Part shown: positions 1-9,400 of the stretch, in pieces | How positions within the stretch are numbered: position 1 is the stretch's first letter | Layout: each line of letters begins with the position of its first letter | Assembly: GCA_944354535.1 (NCBI GenBank) | Contig: CALVPY010000001.1 | Span: 1 to 64,000, forward strand | Direction: 5' to 3' | Length of the DNA: 64,000 nt | DNA from: an uncultured Clostridia bacterium | Lineage (GTDB): Bacteria > Bacillota > Clostridia > Christensenellales > Borkfalkiaceae | The notes under the pieces: generated by a model | Database searches by the model: none | The model's input: only the letters and a program-made list of their open reading frames with translations | What the model was told of the DNA's origin: nothing | Program-made: the position numbers and the translations under genes

Positions 1-1766
1 TCGGGGATGACGATGCTTGTCAGTCTGCTGCAATCTGCGAACGCATGATCGCCGATAAAAGCGACGGAGTCGGGGATCGTGATGCTCGTCAGCCTGCTGC
101 AATCTGCGAACGCGCTGGCACCGATTGATGTGACGCTGTCGGGGATAACGATGCTCGTCAGGCTGTCGCAATATTCGAACGCCGAAATACCGATCGAAGT
201 GACGCTGTCGGGGATAACGATGCTCGTCAGACTGCCGCATCTCAAGAACGCGGCTCTGCCGATGGAAGTGACGCTGTCGGGGATGACGATGCTCGTCAGG
301 CTGCTGCAGCTCGAGAACGCCTCGTCGGCAATTGTTTTTGCCCCCACTCGTATGGAATAGTTCCCGGAAATACTATCTTCTGCCTTGATCAGATGGTTTC
401 CGATATAGAGAACGTCGTCTTCCCAATTTGACTCGTCGTTGTAATAAGCGGTACGATAGAACGCCCCACTACCGATGGAAGTGACGCTGTCGGGGATGAC
501 GATGCTTGTCAGTCTGCCGCAACCAGCGAACGCATTATAGCCGATGGAAGTGACGCTGTCGGGGAGCGTGACGCTCGCCAGGCCACTGCAACCCCGGAAT
601 GCGCTCTCGCCGATGGAAGTGACGCTGTCGGGGATGACGATGCTTGTCAGTCTGCCGCAACCAGCGAACGCATTATAGCCGATGGAAGTGACGCTGTCGG
701 GGAGCGTGACGCTCTTCAGATTGTCGCAACCAGAAAACGCCCACTCGCCGATGGAAGTGACGCTGTCGGGGATCCTGATCTCTTCCAGATACAGACAGCC
801 CGAGAATGCGCTATTGCCGATGGAGGTGATGGTATCCGGCAATACGATACGCATCATTCTTTCGCTGCCTTCAAACGCCCGATCGCCGATGCTTTCGACC
901 GGAAGCCCTTCATAGGCCGAGGGGATATAGACCTCGGTGGACAAACCGACGTAATCGGAAACGACATAGGAGCTGCCTTCTGCCGACAGTTGAAATTTCA
1001 ATCCTTCCGTCACAAGGACGTCGTGGCAGCGCGTGCAGACGCCGTTCACATAGTCGTGCCCAAGCGCAAGGGTCTCCACGATCTTGCGGCTGAGTTCCCC
1101 TCCGCACACCGTGCAGGAAATGACTTCCTCATACGAGCCGCCCTGCGTACACGTCGCAGGGTTTTCTTCTGCGCGCACGGGCGCGCCCGGCGTGTGCGCA
1201 AGCATGGGTGCAAGCACGGTGCCGCACACCGTGCAGACCTGCGCGCTGATACAGGTCGCAGCCGCACCCGCCGTATGCCCTGCGCCGGGCGTTTCCACCG
1301 TCTTACGGCTGAGTTCCTCTTCGCACACCGCACAATAGACGACTTCCTCATACGAGCCGCCCTCCGTGCAGGTCGCGGGTTTTTCTTCTGCGCGCACGGG
1401 CGCACCCGCCGTATGCCCTGCGGCGGGCGTTTCCACCCTCCTGCGGCTGAGTTCTTCTTCGCACACCGCACAATAGACGACTTCATCATACGAGCCTTTC
1501 GCCGTACACGTCGCAGCCACTTCGTTTTCATGCACGGTCATCTCCTTCCCATGCCCTAAGGCGGAGACCGGCGCCGTCTCCTTTGCGCCGCAGGCGCAGG
1601 TGCGTTCCAATTTGCCCTCTTGGGTGCAGGTGGGCTCGGTGACGGTCGTCCATTCGCCGAAAACGTGCGTATGTACCGTATCGCCGGGCGTTTCACACGC
1701 GGCAAGCGTCAACAGTCCGCAAGTCATAAGAGCTGCCGCAAGCAGCAAAATACCGATCCTTTTCAT
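1..1766 (-). CDS. BspA-like leucine-rich-repeat lipoprotein, C-terminus cut by window edge
   Basis: One uninterrupted frame of 588 codons runs off position 1. The start is supported by GGAGGGA upstream. Residues 1-24 form a lipoprotein signal with lipobox LAAC (Cys24), so the product should be anchored outside the membrane. Residues of about 30-270 hold four roughly 40-residue cysteine-rich repeats with the pattern EVVYCAVCEEELSR. The rest is a run of 23-residue repeats of the type IPDSVTSIGxxAFxxCxxL, typical of the LRR_5 / BspA family, whose known members act in adhesion or host and matrix contact. The repeats differ by few bases, and two are duplicated exactly. Family assignment is firm; ligand and role are unknown. 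A terminator is not visible because the 3' end lies outside the window. Confidence 0.85.
   Translation of the reverse strand, partial: MKRIGILLLAAALMTCGLLTLAACETPGDTVHTHVFGEWTTVTEPTCTQEGKLERTCACGAKETAPVSALGHGKEMTVHENEVAATCTAKGSYDEVVYCAVCEEELSRRRVETPAAGHTAGAPVRAEEKPATCTEGGSYEEVVYCAVCEEELSRKTVETPGAGHTAGAAATCISAQVCTVCGTVLAPMLAHTPGAPVRAEENPATCTQGGSYEEVISCTVCGGELSRKIVETLALGHDYVNGVCTRCHDVLVTEGLKFQLSAEGSSYVVSDYVGLSTEVYIPSAYEGLPVESIGDRAFEGSERMMRIVLPDTITSIGNSAFSGCLYLEEIRIPDSVTSIGEWAFSGCDNLKSVTLPDSVTSIGYNAFAGCGRLTSIVIPDSVTSIGESAFRGCSGLASVTLPDSVTSIGYNAFAGCGRLTSIVIPDSVTSIGSGAFYRTAYYNDESNWEDDVLYIGNHLIKAEDSISGNYSIRVGAKTIADEAFSSCSSLTSIVIPDSVTSIGRAAFLRCGSLTSIVIPDSVTSIGISAFEYCDSLTSIVIPDSVTSIGASAFADCSRLTSITIPDSVAFIGDHAFADCSRLTSIVIP
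472..714. repeat. Exact 105-bp direct repeat inside the LRR gene
   Basis: Positions 472-576 and 610-714 are identical over 105 bp and offset by 138 bp, which is exactly two 69-bp (23-codon) repeat units. This indicates a very recent in-frame duplication by slippage or recombination, keeping the LRR reading frame open. Confidence 0.95.
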
Positions 1767-1915
1767 ACGTTCCCTCCTTATTTGGCTGTGCCCGAGTTCA
1801 GCATATCATGAACGGGCGGGAAATTCAAGAGGGAAAGTGATTTTTTTCATAAAAATATCGGGCGCGCCGCGGCAAAGCCGCGGCGCGCCCGTCCGAATGA
1901 GTCGAAAACAGCCGA

Positions 1916-2248
1916 TCATTTTCCTTCGTTCACATGGGTGAGCCCGTATTCCATGATCTTGGTCACATGGTCGTCGTCGAGGGAATAGCGCACTTCCTTG
2001 CCCTCCTTGACGCCCTTCACGAGCTTTGCTCCGCGCAGCACCCTGAGCTGGTGCGAGACGGCGGAGTCCGTCATCTGCAAGGTCTCGGCAAGCTCGCCCA
2101 CATACATATCCTTCAGCTGCAGACAGCTCAGAATTTTGGCGCGCGTGGGGTCGCCGAACATCTTGAAGAGGTTCGCAAGCTCATAGAGGGTGTCGTCGTC
2201 GGGGAGCCGACGCCGGATGTTTTCGGCAGAAGCGCTCTTTTCGTCCAT
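1916..2248 (-). CDS. ArsR/SmtB-family metal-sensing transcriptional repressor
   Basis: 110-residue winged-helix protein. The start chosen is the ATG with GGGAGG six bases upstream; a longer reading with 39 extra codons would run through the promoter and operator and is rejected. Residues 52-71 form the recognition HTH. The last helix carries D92, H94, H105 and E108, which reproduces the spacing of the alpha-5 zinc site of SmtB/CzrA (D-x-H, then H-x-x-E eleven residues on). Known members release DNA on Zn/Co binding. It has its own promoter and an inverted repeat before the start, so autoregulation is likely. It follows the P-type ATPase gene on the same strand but is separated from it by a terminator. 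Which metal it senses is inferred only. Confidence 0.9.
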   Translation of the reverse strand: MDEKSASAENIRRRLPDDDTLYELANLFKMFGDPTRAKILSCLQLKDMYVGELAETLQMTDSAVSHQLRVLRGAKLVKGVKEGKEVRYSLDDDHVTKIMEYGLTHVNEGK

Positions 2249-2290
2249 GACTGCCTCCCTTGCGCCGCGCTGTTCCCGGCTGCGCCCGTC

Positions 2291-2310
2291 ATTTGAATGC
2301 TTCTTCAAAT
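2291..2310. promoter_or_regulatory. Probable operator of the ArsR/SmtB gene
   Basis: Perfect inverted repeat ATTTGAA-6-TTCAAAT between the -10 box and the start codon, in the position and AT-rich style of ArsR/SmtB operators. It supports negative autoregulation. Confidence 0.65.
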
Positions 2311-2321
2311 ATTCAAAAAAT

Positions 2322-2350
2322 AGTATAGCGCATGGGGCGGGATTTGTCAA
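2322..2350 (-). promoter_or_regulatory. Promoter of the ArsR/SmtB gene
   Basis: On the minus strand TTGACA (2350-2345), 17-bp spacer, TATACT (2327-2322). Confidence 0.85.
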
Positions 2351-2378
2351 TCGTTTTCCGCCCAAAACGCAAAAACGA

Positions 2379-2409
2379 AAAGCGGCTGCCCCGTAGGACA
2401 GCCGAAAAA
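2379..2409 (-). terminator. Terminator of the P-type ATPase gene
   Basis: Minus-strand hairpin CGGCTGTCC / GGGCAGCCG with a short loop just beyond the ATPase stop codon. A T run lies on one flank and an A run on the other, so it may work in both directions. Confidence 0.7.
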
Positions 2410-2421
2410 ACGAGCTTGTTT

Positions 2422-5082
2422 TTATTTGTGATGGCGCACGAGTTCGAGCGACTTTGCGATCTCCATCACGATGATGGGGACGACGGAAAGCCCGATGCCG
2501 ATGACATAGAGCCAGCCGGGAAGATATTCAAAGTTGAACACCGTCATGACGCCGGGCGTGAACATGACGAACGCGATGAGCGCGAACGCGATGAGCGTGA
2601 CGATGTTGAGGAACTTGTTCGTGAACGGCCCCACTTTGAAGATGGAGTGCCCCGAACGCATATTGTAGGCGTGGAGCGTCTGCGAGAGGGCGAGCACGAA
2701 GAAGGTCGCCGCCGAGCAGCCCTGTTCCCCGAGGCCGAAGCCGAAGCGGGCGATGCAGTAGCTTGCGAGCGCCAGTCCTGCGAACATACAGCCTTGCAGC
2801 ACGATCTGGATGCCGTAGCCGTGGGCAAAGATGCTCTCGTTTTTAGAGCGCGGCTTGTGGTCCATGACGTCGGGTTCGAGTTTTTCCATGCCGAGCGCGA
2901 TGGCGGGCAGGGAGTCGCCGATGAGGTTGATCCAAAGAAGCTGGATGGAGATGAAGGGGGAGATCTGCCAGATGCACATCGAAAGGAAGACGACGATGAC
3001 TTCGGAGATGTTGGTCCCGAGGAGGAAGCCCACGACCTTCTTGATGTTGGAGTAGATGCCGCGGCCTTCCTTGACGGCGTCGACGATGGTCGCGAAGTTG
3101 TCGTCGGTGAGCGTCATGTCGGCGGCGCCCTTCGCAACGTCGGTGCCCGTGATACCCATCGCGCAGCCGATGTCGGCGGCCTTCAGGGCGGGCGCGTCGT
3201 TGACGCCGTCGCCCGTCATCGAGACGACCTGGCCCTTCTTCTGCCATGCCTTGACGATGCGGATCTTGTTTTCGGGCGAAACGCGCGCATAGACGGAGAT
3301 GTGTTCGACTTCCTTGTCGAGCTCTTCGTCGCTCATGGCGTCGAGTTCTGCGCCCGTGATGGCTCTGTCGCCTTCGAGCAGGATGCCGAGCTCCCTTGCG
3401 ATGGCGGAGGCGGTGATGACGTGGTCGCCCGTGATCATGACGGGCTTGATGCCCGCCTTGCGGCAGACGGCGACTGCTTCCTTTGCCTCGGGGCGAGGGG
3501 GGTCGATCATGCCGACGAGCCCGAGGAAGGTGAGCCCGTATTCGAGTTCTTCGCTCGTGGGTTCTTCGGAAAGGGTGTCGAGCTCCTTATAGCCGACGGC
3601 GAGCACGCGCAGGGCGTCCGCGCTCATTTCGTCGTTGACTTTTCGCGCCTTTTCGATGTCGCCCGCAACGCAGCGCTGCGCCATGACGTCGAACGCGCCC
3701 TTGACGACGGCGACGAGCTTGCCGCCTATTTTGTTGACGGTCGTCATCAGCTTGCGGTCGGAGTCGAAGGGGAGGGAAGCGAGGCGGGGGCAGCTCTCGT
3801 TGAGGGCGTCCTTTTCATTGCCTAATTTGTGTGCGGCGAGCACGATGGCGGTCTCGGTGGGGTCGCCGAGGTGTACTTCCTTATCGCCTTCGAATTCAAC
3901 GGAGCCGTCGCAGCACAGCGTGCCCCAGGTGAGGAGCTGTTTGGTCTTTTCGTCGGTATTCGCGGGGTCGAAGGAGGCAGCCTCGCCGCCGTCCACATAC
4001 GTCTTGACGAGCGTCATGCGGTTCTGGGTGAGGGTACCCGTCTTATCCGAACAGATGACGGAAGCGGAGCCCAGCGTCTCCACGGCGGGCAGACGCTTGA
4101 TGATGGCGTTCTTTTTGACCATGCGCGTCACGCCGATGGAGAGCACGATGGTGACGACGGCGGGCAGCCCTTCGGGGATCGCCGAAACGGCGAGCGAGAC
4201 TGCCGTCATGAAGAGCTCGATCCAGTGGTCGATGCCCCGGTTGTTGGGCATGCACGCGCCGATGATGAAGATGATGGCGCACGCCGCGAGCGCGACGATG
4301 CCGAGGTATTTCCCGAGCTGCGCGAGCTTGTTCTGAAGGGGGGTGCGCGTCTCCTTCTCGCCTGCAAGAAGGCCCGCGATCTTGCCCATCTCGGTGTTCA
4401 TGCCCGTACCCGTGACGACGGCGGTCGCCGAACCGTAGGTGAGCGAGCAGCCCGAGAAGACCATGTTCGTCCTGTCGCCGACGGAGGCGTTCCCCTTGAC
4501 TTCGGCGCGCGCGTCCTTTTCGGCGGGCACGCTCTCGCCCGTGAGGGCAGATTCTTCCGATTTCAAGTTGGAACTCGTCAGAAGCCTTGCGTCCGCGGGG
4601 ACGAAGTCGCCCGCTTCGAGGTGGATGATGTCGCCGGGGACGAGCGCGGAGGCCTGGATGAACTTTTCCTTTCCGTCGCGGAGGACGCGCGCATGAGGGG
4701 CGGACATGTTTTTGAGCGCTTCGAGCGCCTTTTCCGCCTTGCTCTCCTGCACGACGCCCATGACGGCGTTCAGAACGACGATGAAGACGATGAGGGCGGG
4801 CTCGACAAATTCGATGGGGCTCTCCTTCCCGTTGACGACCTGATAGCAGATGACGCCGAAGGAGATGCACGCCGCGATGAGCAGGATGATGATCATCACG
4901 TCCTTGAACTGCTCGATGAAGCGGACGAACAAGCTCTTTTTCTTCTGCTCTTGGAGCTTGTTTTCGCCGTAGCGCGCGAGCCGCGCCTGCGCCTCTTCCT
5001 CGGTGAGGCCCTTCTGGGCGTCCGTCGCAAGGTCTTTGACGACGTCGCCCGAAGGGCAGCTGTAAAACTCTTGTTTTTGCAC
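2422..5082 (-). CDS. P-type (P2A) cation-transporting ATPase, probably Ca2+ exporting
   Basis: 886 residues, full length for the PacL/SERCA-like family. N-terminal cation ATPase domain, A-domain TGES loop, TM4 with the ion-binding sequence PEGLPA, phosphorylation motif DKTGTLT with Asp346, N-domain, TGDGVNDAPAL hinge, and six C-terminal TM helices with NLIGDSLPAIALG in TM6. The enzyme pumps cations out of the cytoplasm with ATP; family precedent is Ca2+, sometimes Mn2+. It lies upstream of a Zn-sensor-like repressor gene on the same strand, but no shared operator is visible. The start ATG has AGGAG a few bases upstream. Confidence in the family is high; the exact ion is inferred. Confidence 0.93.
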   Translation of the reverse strand: MQKQEFYSCPSGDVVKDLATDAQKGLTEEEAQARLARYGENKLQEQKKKSLFVRFIEQFKDVMIIILLIAACISFGVICYQVVNGKESPIEFVEPALIVFIVVLNAVMGVVQESKAEKALEALKNMSAPHARVLRDGKEKFIQASALVPGDIIHLEAGDFVPADARLLTSSNLKSEESALTGESVPAEKDARAEVKGNASVGDRTNMVFSGCSLTYGSATAVVTGTGMNTEMGKIAGLLAGEKETRTPLQNKLAQLGKYLGIVALAACAIIFIIGACMPNNRGIDHWIELFMTAVSLAVSAIPEGLPAVVTIVLSIGVTRMVKKNAIIKRLPAVETLGSASVICSDKTGTLTQNRMTLVKTYVDGGEAASFDPANTDEKTKQLLTWGTLCCDGSVEFEGDKEVHLGDPTETAIVLAAHKLGNEKDALNESCPRLASLPFDSDRKLMTTVNKIGGKLVAVVKGAFDVMAQRCVAGDIEKARKVNDEMSADALRVLAVGYKELDTLSEEPTSEELEYGLTFLGLVGMIDPPRPEAKEAVAVCRKAGIKPVMITGDHVITASAIARELGILLEGDRAITGAELDAMSDEELDKEVEHISVYARVSPENKIRIVKAWQKKGQVVSMTGDGVNDAPALKAADIGCAMGITGTDVAKGAADMTLTDDNFATIVDAVKEGRGIYSNIKKVVGFLLGTNISEVIVVFLSMCIWQISPFISIQLLWINLIGDSLPAIALGMEKLEPDVMDHKPRSKNESIFAHGYGIQIVLQGCMFAGLALASYCIARFGFGLGEQGCSAATFFVLALSQTLHAYNMRSGHSIFKVGPFTNKFLNIVTLIAFALIAFVMFTPGVMTVFNFEYLPGWLYVIGIGLSVVPIIVMEIAKSLELVRHHK

Positions 5083-5205
5083 TTGGAAACTCCTTTTTCT
5101 TATTTTCTCTTTTTTCTTGATTTATAACAGCGCAGAAAGCATCCTGCGTTATTTTCACGGGCCGCCCTCTCCGGACGGGCGAAACGCGCTTTATTCAATT
5201 CGCTC

Positions 5206-5245
5206 AAAAAAAAGATAAGAACTCAGGGACCCCCGAGTTCTTATC
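5206..5245 (-). terminator. Terminator of the unknown lipoprotein gene
   Basis: Perfect 11-bp stem GATAAGAACTC / GAGTTCTTATC with a G/C-rich 10-base loop, followed on the minus strand by eight T. It lies between the lipoprotein stop and the ATPase gene, so the two are separate transcription units. Confidence 0.9.
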
Positions 5246-5313
5246 ACTGGGCATATGGTTTCGGGGCTTACATTCCCCGACCGTTTTGTTGTAAACGCAA
5301 GGCGTATCATCGT

Positions 5314-6333
5314 TTATTTGTCGGCAAAGGCCGCTTCCTTAAGGGTATAGACGAGGGTGCCGAGCGATTGCAGCACGGGCACTTCCATCCGAAGGAGCAC
5401 GTTGCGGTAGGTGTTGCTGTTTGCATCCGTCGTCGCGGCATAGACGAGCGTCTGCGACTGACCGGAGGGTGTGGTGAGATAGGTGAGCGGCACTTCGACG
5501 GCGTCGATCTCCTGTTTGACGGCTTCGCCGTTCATCGTGAAGTCCACGTTTTCTTTGACGGAGGAAGCCGCGCTCGAATTTGCGCTCGTCGAGACTTCCG
5601 CAACGATCCCCATCACCTGGTTGATGGTGCGGAAGGTCGCCGCCGCAGAACTGAGGTTGAGCCCGCGCAGGGCAAAGAGGATCTGCTCGTTGTCGAGATA
5701 GGTCGTATCCCCCGTAATGTCGTATTCGCGCGTCTCGGGGTCGCGGCGTACCGTTTCCCCCTCTTCGGTCTTGTATTCGGTGAGGTCGGTATAGACGGCC
5801 GTCGCCGTGGTGAGCCCCGCGTCGTAGCTGACGTCATAGGTATAGTGATAGGTCGTGAACGCGTTTTCGAGCGAGGAAGGGGAAGAGGCGACGGGCGAGG
5901 TGGAGACGACCTCCTTCTCGCTCTTGACGGGCTTCAGCCGCTGCGATGCCGAGAGGAAGGAGACGGTGGAAGTCACCGTGTCGGTAAACGTTTCGCTCAC
6001 TTCGCTGCCGAGGCGGAACCTTCCCGAGATGGTAAGTTTGGTCGTATAGACATAACCTTCCTGCGAACTGCCGTCCGAAAGCGTCAGGTTTTTATTTTCG
6101 AGCAGGGTCGTATAGGTGCCCTCGTCGTATTCCGCCGTGAGCGTTCCCGCGGGCGTTTCGGAGGGGGTGAAAGTCACTTCATATACGAGCTCCTCGCGGG
6201 TATTGCTCACGGAGCTGTCGGCCGTATTGCGGTTCCAGTTCGCCGCAAAGGAGAGGGGCACGCCGCCGCTGCACGCGCAAAGGAGGGTGAGGGGAGCCAA
6301 AAGCATGAGCCCCGCCAGGCGGATCTTCTTCAT
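5314..6333 (-). CDS. Lipoprotein of unknown function
   Basis: 339 residues. The chosen ATG has AAAAGGAGG upstream; a longer reading adds 36 codons through the promoter. Residues 1-21 are a lipoprotein signal with lipobox LCAC (Cys21). The mature part is rich in Thr, Ser, Val and Tyr and has no further membrane segment, suggesting a beta-rich extracytoplasmic domain. I recognise no domain. It has its own promoter and terminator, divergent from addB, so nothing in the context points to a role. Confidence 0.75.
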   Translation of the reverse strand: MKKIRLAGLMLLAPLTLLCACSGGVPLSFAANWNRNTADSSVSNTREELVYEVTFTPSETPAGTLTAEYDEGTYTTLLENKNLTLSDGSSQEGYVYTTKLTISGRFRLGSEVSETFTDTVTSTVSFLSASQRLKPVKSEKEVVSTSPVASSPSSLENAFTTYHYTYDVSYDAGLTTATAVYTDLTEYKTEEGETVRRDPETREYDITGDTTYLDNEQILFALRGLNLSSAAATFRTINQVMGIVAEVSTSANSSAASSVKENVDFTMNGEAVKQEIDAVEVPLTYLTTPSGQSQTLVYAATTDANSNTYRNVLLRMEVPVLQSLGTLVYTLKEAAFADK

Positions 6334-6364
6334 GGAAGCCTCCTTTTGAGGAATGGTGATACAT

Positions 6365-6393
6365 ATTATATCACATTTTTTTTCGTTTGTAAA
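6365..6393 (-). promoter_or_regulatory. Promoter of the unknown lipoprotein gene
   Basis: Minus-strand TTTACA (6393-6388), 17-bp spacer, TATAAT (6370-6365), about 30 bp before the start codon. Confidence 0.8.
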
Positions 6394-6444
6394 AACAAAT
6401 CGCCGAAATTCAGAGAAAATTTCATGAAAAATGGAGGGCAAATG

Positions 6445-6453
6445 TGTTATAAT
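6445..6453 (+). promoter_or_regulatory. Extended -10 promoter of addBA
   Basis: TGTTATAAT matches an extended -10 element (TGn-TATAAT); the -35 region is poor. It lies about 45 bp before the addB ATG. Confidence 0.6.
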
Positions 6454-6497
6454 GAGGCCGATGCGGGGCGGAGCGTTCCGCCCGAAGGAGGAAGCCC

Positions 6498-9400
6498 ATG
6501 CCGAATGTCATCGGAGCGCCCACGCTGAACGACGCCCTTGACTATCTGAGCGCCCTGATCGCCGACAGCGAAGCAAGGGGGGAGAGGACGCTCGTTTTTT
6601 GTGAAGACAGGCTGACGCTGCTCGCCGAGCGCGCCGTTTTGGAGGCCGCAGGCGCGACCATGCTCACCGAGGTCGTCACCTTCGCCCGCTTTCTTTCGGG
6701 CGGGAAGACGGGCATGAAGCTGCTCAGCAAGCAGGGGTCGGTGATGGCGGTCTCCGCCATCCTGTCCGAGCGGGAAAAAGAGCTGAAGTACTTCCGCCGC
6801 GGGGCGGCGCGCGTCGTCTACGAGACGCTCGCCCAGCTCATGGCCTCCCGCGTGGAGGAAGACCTCCTGCGGCGCGGGGCGGAGGAGGCGGGCGGGACGC
6901 TCGGAGGAAAGCTCCTCGATCTTGCCCTTGTTCTTTCGGAATACCGGGCGTTCCTTCGCCGAAAGGGGCTGATCGACGAGGGCGGCTATCTCTCCCTCCT
7001 GCCCGAAGCGTTTGCCTCCGCAGGCCTTGCAGAGACGAACGTCATCTTCTTTGCCTTTCCCTCCTTCACGCGCCAGGCGCAGGAGGGCATCGAGGCCGCC
7101 TTTGACGCCGCAAAGAGCGTGAAGGGCATCTTTCTCTCGGGCAGGGCGGGGCTTTACACCAACGCCGCCGCGCACATCTTCCGCCGCATCGCCAAAGAGC
7201 GCGGGGAAGATGCGCCCCTTCAGCTGAAGAGCTCGCTCGGGGAGGACGCCCGTCACCTTGCCGAAGGTCTCTATACGCCCGAGAAGCTCCTCGGGGAGGC
7301 GAAGCGCAGCCGGTGCGTGCGCGCCTTCACCGTGCTCGACGAAGAGGAGGAGTTCTGCACCGTTGCGGCGCTCATCAAAAAGCATATCGCGGAAGACAAG
7401 CTGCGCTTTTCGGACTTTGCCGTGCTCGTGCAGGACAAGGAGCGGTTTTCCCTCGTGCGGCGCGTCTTTTCCGCCTATCATATCCCCTATTTTGCGGATG
7501 AAAGGCGGCCCTTCTCCGAGCATCCCTTCTGCACTTTTGTGCTCGACGTCCTCTCCGCGGCCGCCGACGGGGCGCTCCCCGACGAGGCGGACGCCGTTGC
7601 CGCCTCCGTCTATTTCGGGCAGGGGGAGCAGTACCGCAATTATCTCATGAAATACGGCGGCTACCGCGGTGCGGTGCGCCGTGCGATCAAGGAAGGCGAT
7701 GCCGTCCGGGATCACGACCGCGCCTGCCTCGCCGCCTGCCGCGAGAAGATGCTCGCCGCGCTGAGCCTGTTCCCCGCGAAGGGCAGCGGCGCGCGCTATG
7801 CGGAAGGGGTGAAAAAGCTCATGGAACTCGTGGAAGCGGAGCGCGTCACCGAGGAGCTCAAAGCCGATCTCACGGGGTCGGAACGCGCCTTTTTGGAGCT
7901 CTCCCGCATCGACGGGGTGCTGTCCGAGATCGCGTCCGTCGCCGAAGGCAGCATGACGGTGCGCGAGTTTGCCTCCCTCTTCCAAAGCGGGCTGGAGGCG
8001 CTGGAGGTTGCCATGATCCCGCAGTCTCTCGACGCCGTCTTTGTGGGGGATGCGACGGAGAGCCGCTTTGCGCGCGTCAAAGTGCTGTTTGCGGCGGGGC
8101 TCGACATGGGGCTCCCCCGCGCCGCGCAGGATACCGCCGTCATCTCGGACGGGGATATTTCCCGCCTTTCCGAGCTCGAGGTCGTCATCGAGCCCGCCAT
8201 TGCCGAAGTCAACGCCCGCTCCCGCGAGGCGCTGGCGCTCAATCTGTGTTCCTTTGAAGAGCGGCTGTATCTCTCCTGCCCCTTAAGCCGCGGCAGCGAG
8301 GAGTGCGAGCCCGGGGAGATCTTCCGCACGGCGGAAAAGCTCTTTTCGATGCCCGCGATGCCCGACCTCTTCCCCTATGACTGTTCGGAGCGGATGCCCG
8401 CCATTCGCGGGATGCTGCGCCGCCGCCATGCGCGCGGCGGGCGCGAACGGGGCCGCTTTGCCGCCCTTGCCGCCTTTTTAGAGGTGCGGGGCGAGCCCGT
8501 CTCCCGTCTCTTGGGCGAGGATAAAAAGCCGCGCGTTGCGGGGGAGACGCTCTATTTCCGCGGCAAGGTGTCGCCGACGCTCCTCGAAACGTATTTCGAA
8601 TGCCCCTACAAGAGCTTTGCCGCGCGCGGGCTGCGCCTTCAGGAGCGGGAGGAGCGCTCCGTGATGGCCACCGATACCGGCACCTTCATGCACGCCGTGC
8701 TCGAAGAGACGGCGCGCCGCTTTCCCGAACTTTCCTCCGAAGAGGAGTGCCGTGCGCTCGCCCGAAAGACGGGCGAAGAGCTCCTGAAAACGCCCCGCTT
8801 TTCGGCACTTGCCGATACCGATGCGGGCACCTACACGGGGGAACGGCTGGTCGCCGAGGGGCAGGAGGTCGCCGCGGCCGCCTATCGTCAGCTCGCCCTC
8901 TCCGACTTTTCCGTCCTCAAAACGGAGGCGCGCGTCTTTGTCGGAGAGCTTTCGCTCGAAGGCAAGACCGACCGCATCGACGCTGCCGACCGCTATATCC
9001 GCGTCATCGACTACAAGACAGGGGAGATCGAAGATTCCCCGACCGCCTACTATACGGGCAGGAAATTGCAGCTCGAACTGTATCTGAAGGGCGCTTCGGA
9101 GGGCGGGGTGCCTGCGGGGGCGTTCTATTTCCCCGCCGCAAGCGACGTCGCCTCGCCCGAGGATGCCGCAAAGCGGTTCCGGATGCGCGGCTTTTTCAGC
9201 AGCGACGGCGAGGTCGTGCGCCGCATGGATAAGTCGCTCAAAGAGGGTGAACGCGGCGAAAGCGCGGTCTTTGATTACAGGCAGGGCGGACGGGCGCAGG
9301 ACAGAGCCATGAGCGGGGAGGACTTTGCCGCCTTCCTCGACTATTCCGTGCTCGTCTCCGAGAAGGCCGAGCGCGAGATGAAGGAGGGCAACATCGCGCC

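Noticed and set aside
1..900. CRISPR-like regular repeats
   Set aside because: The 69-bp period equals 23 codons of an open LRR frame; there are no unique spacers.
990..1559. Plus-strand ORF of 189 codons
   Set aside because: Antisense to the cysteine-rich repeats of the LRR lipoprotein.
2332..5127. Long plus-strand ORFs (up to 497 and 432 codons) opposite the P-type ATPase
   Set aside because: They are Asp/Glu/Arg/His-rich shadows of a real gene in GC-rich DNA, with no domains and no ribosome binding sites.
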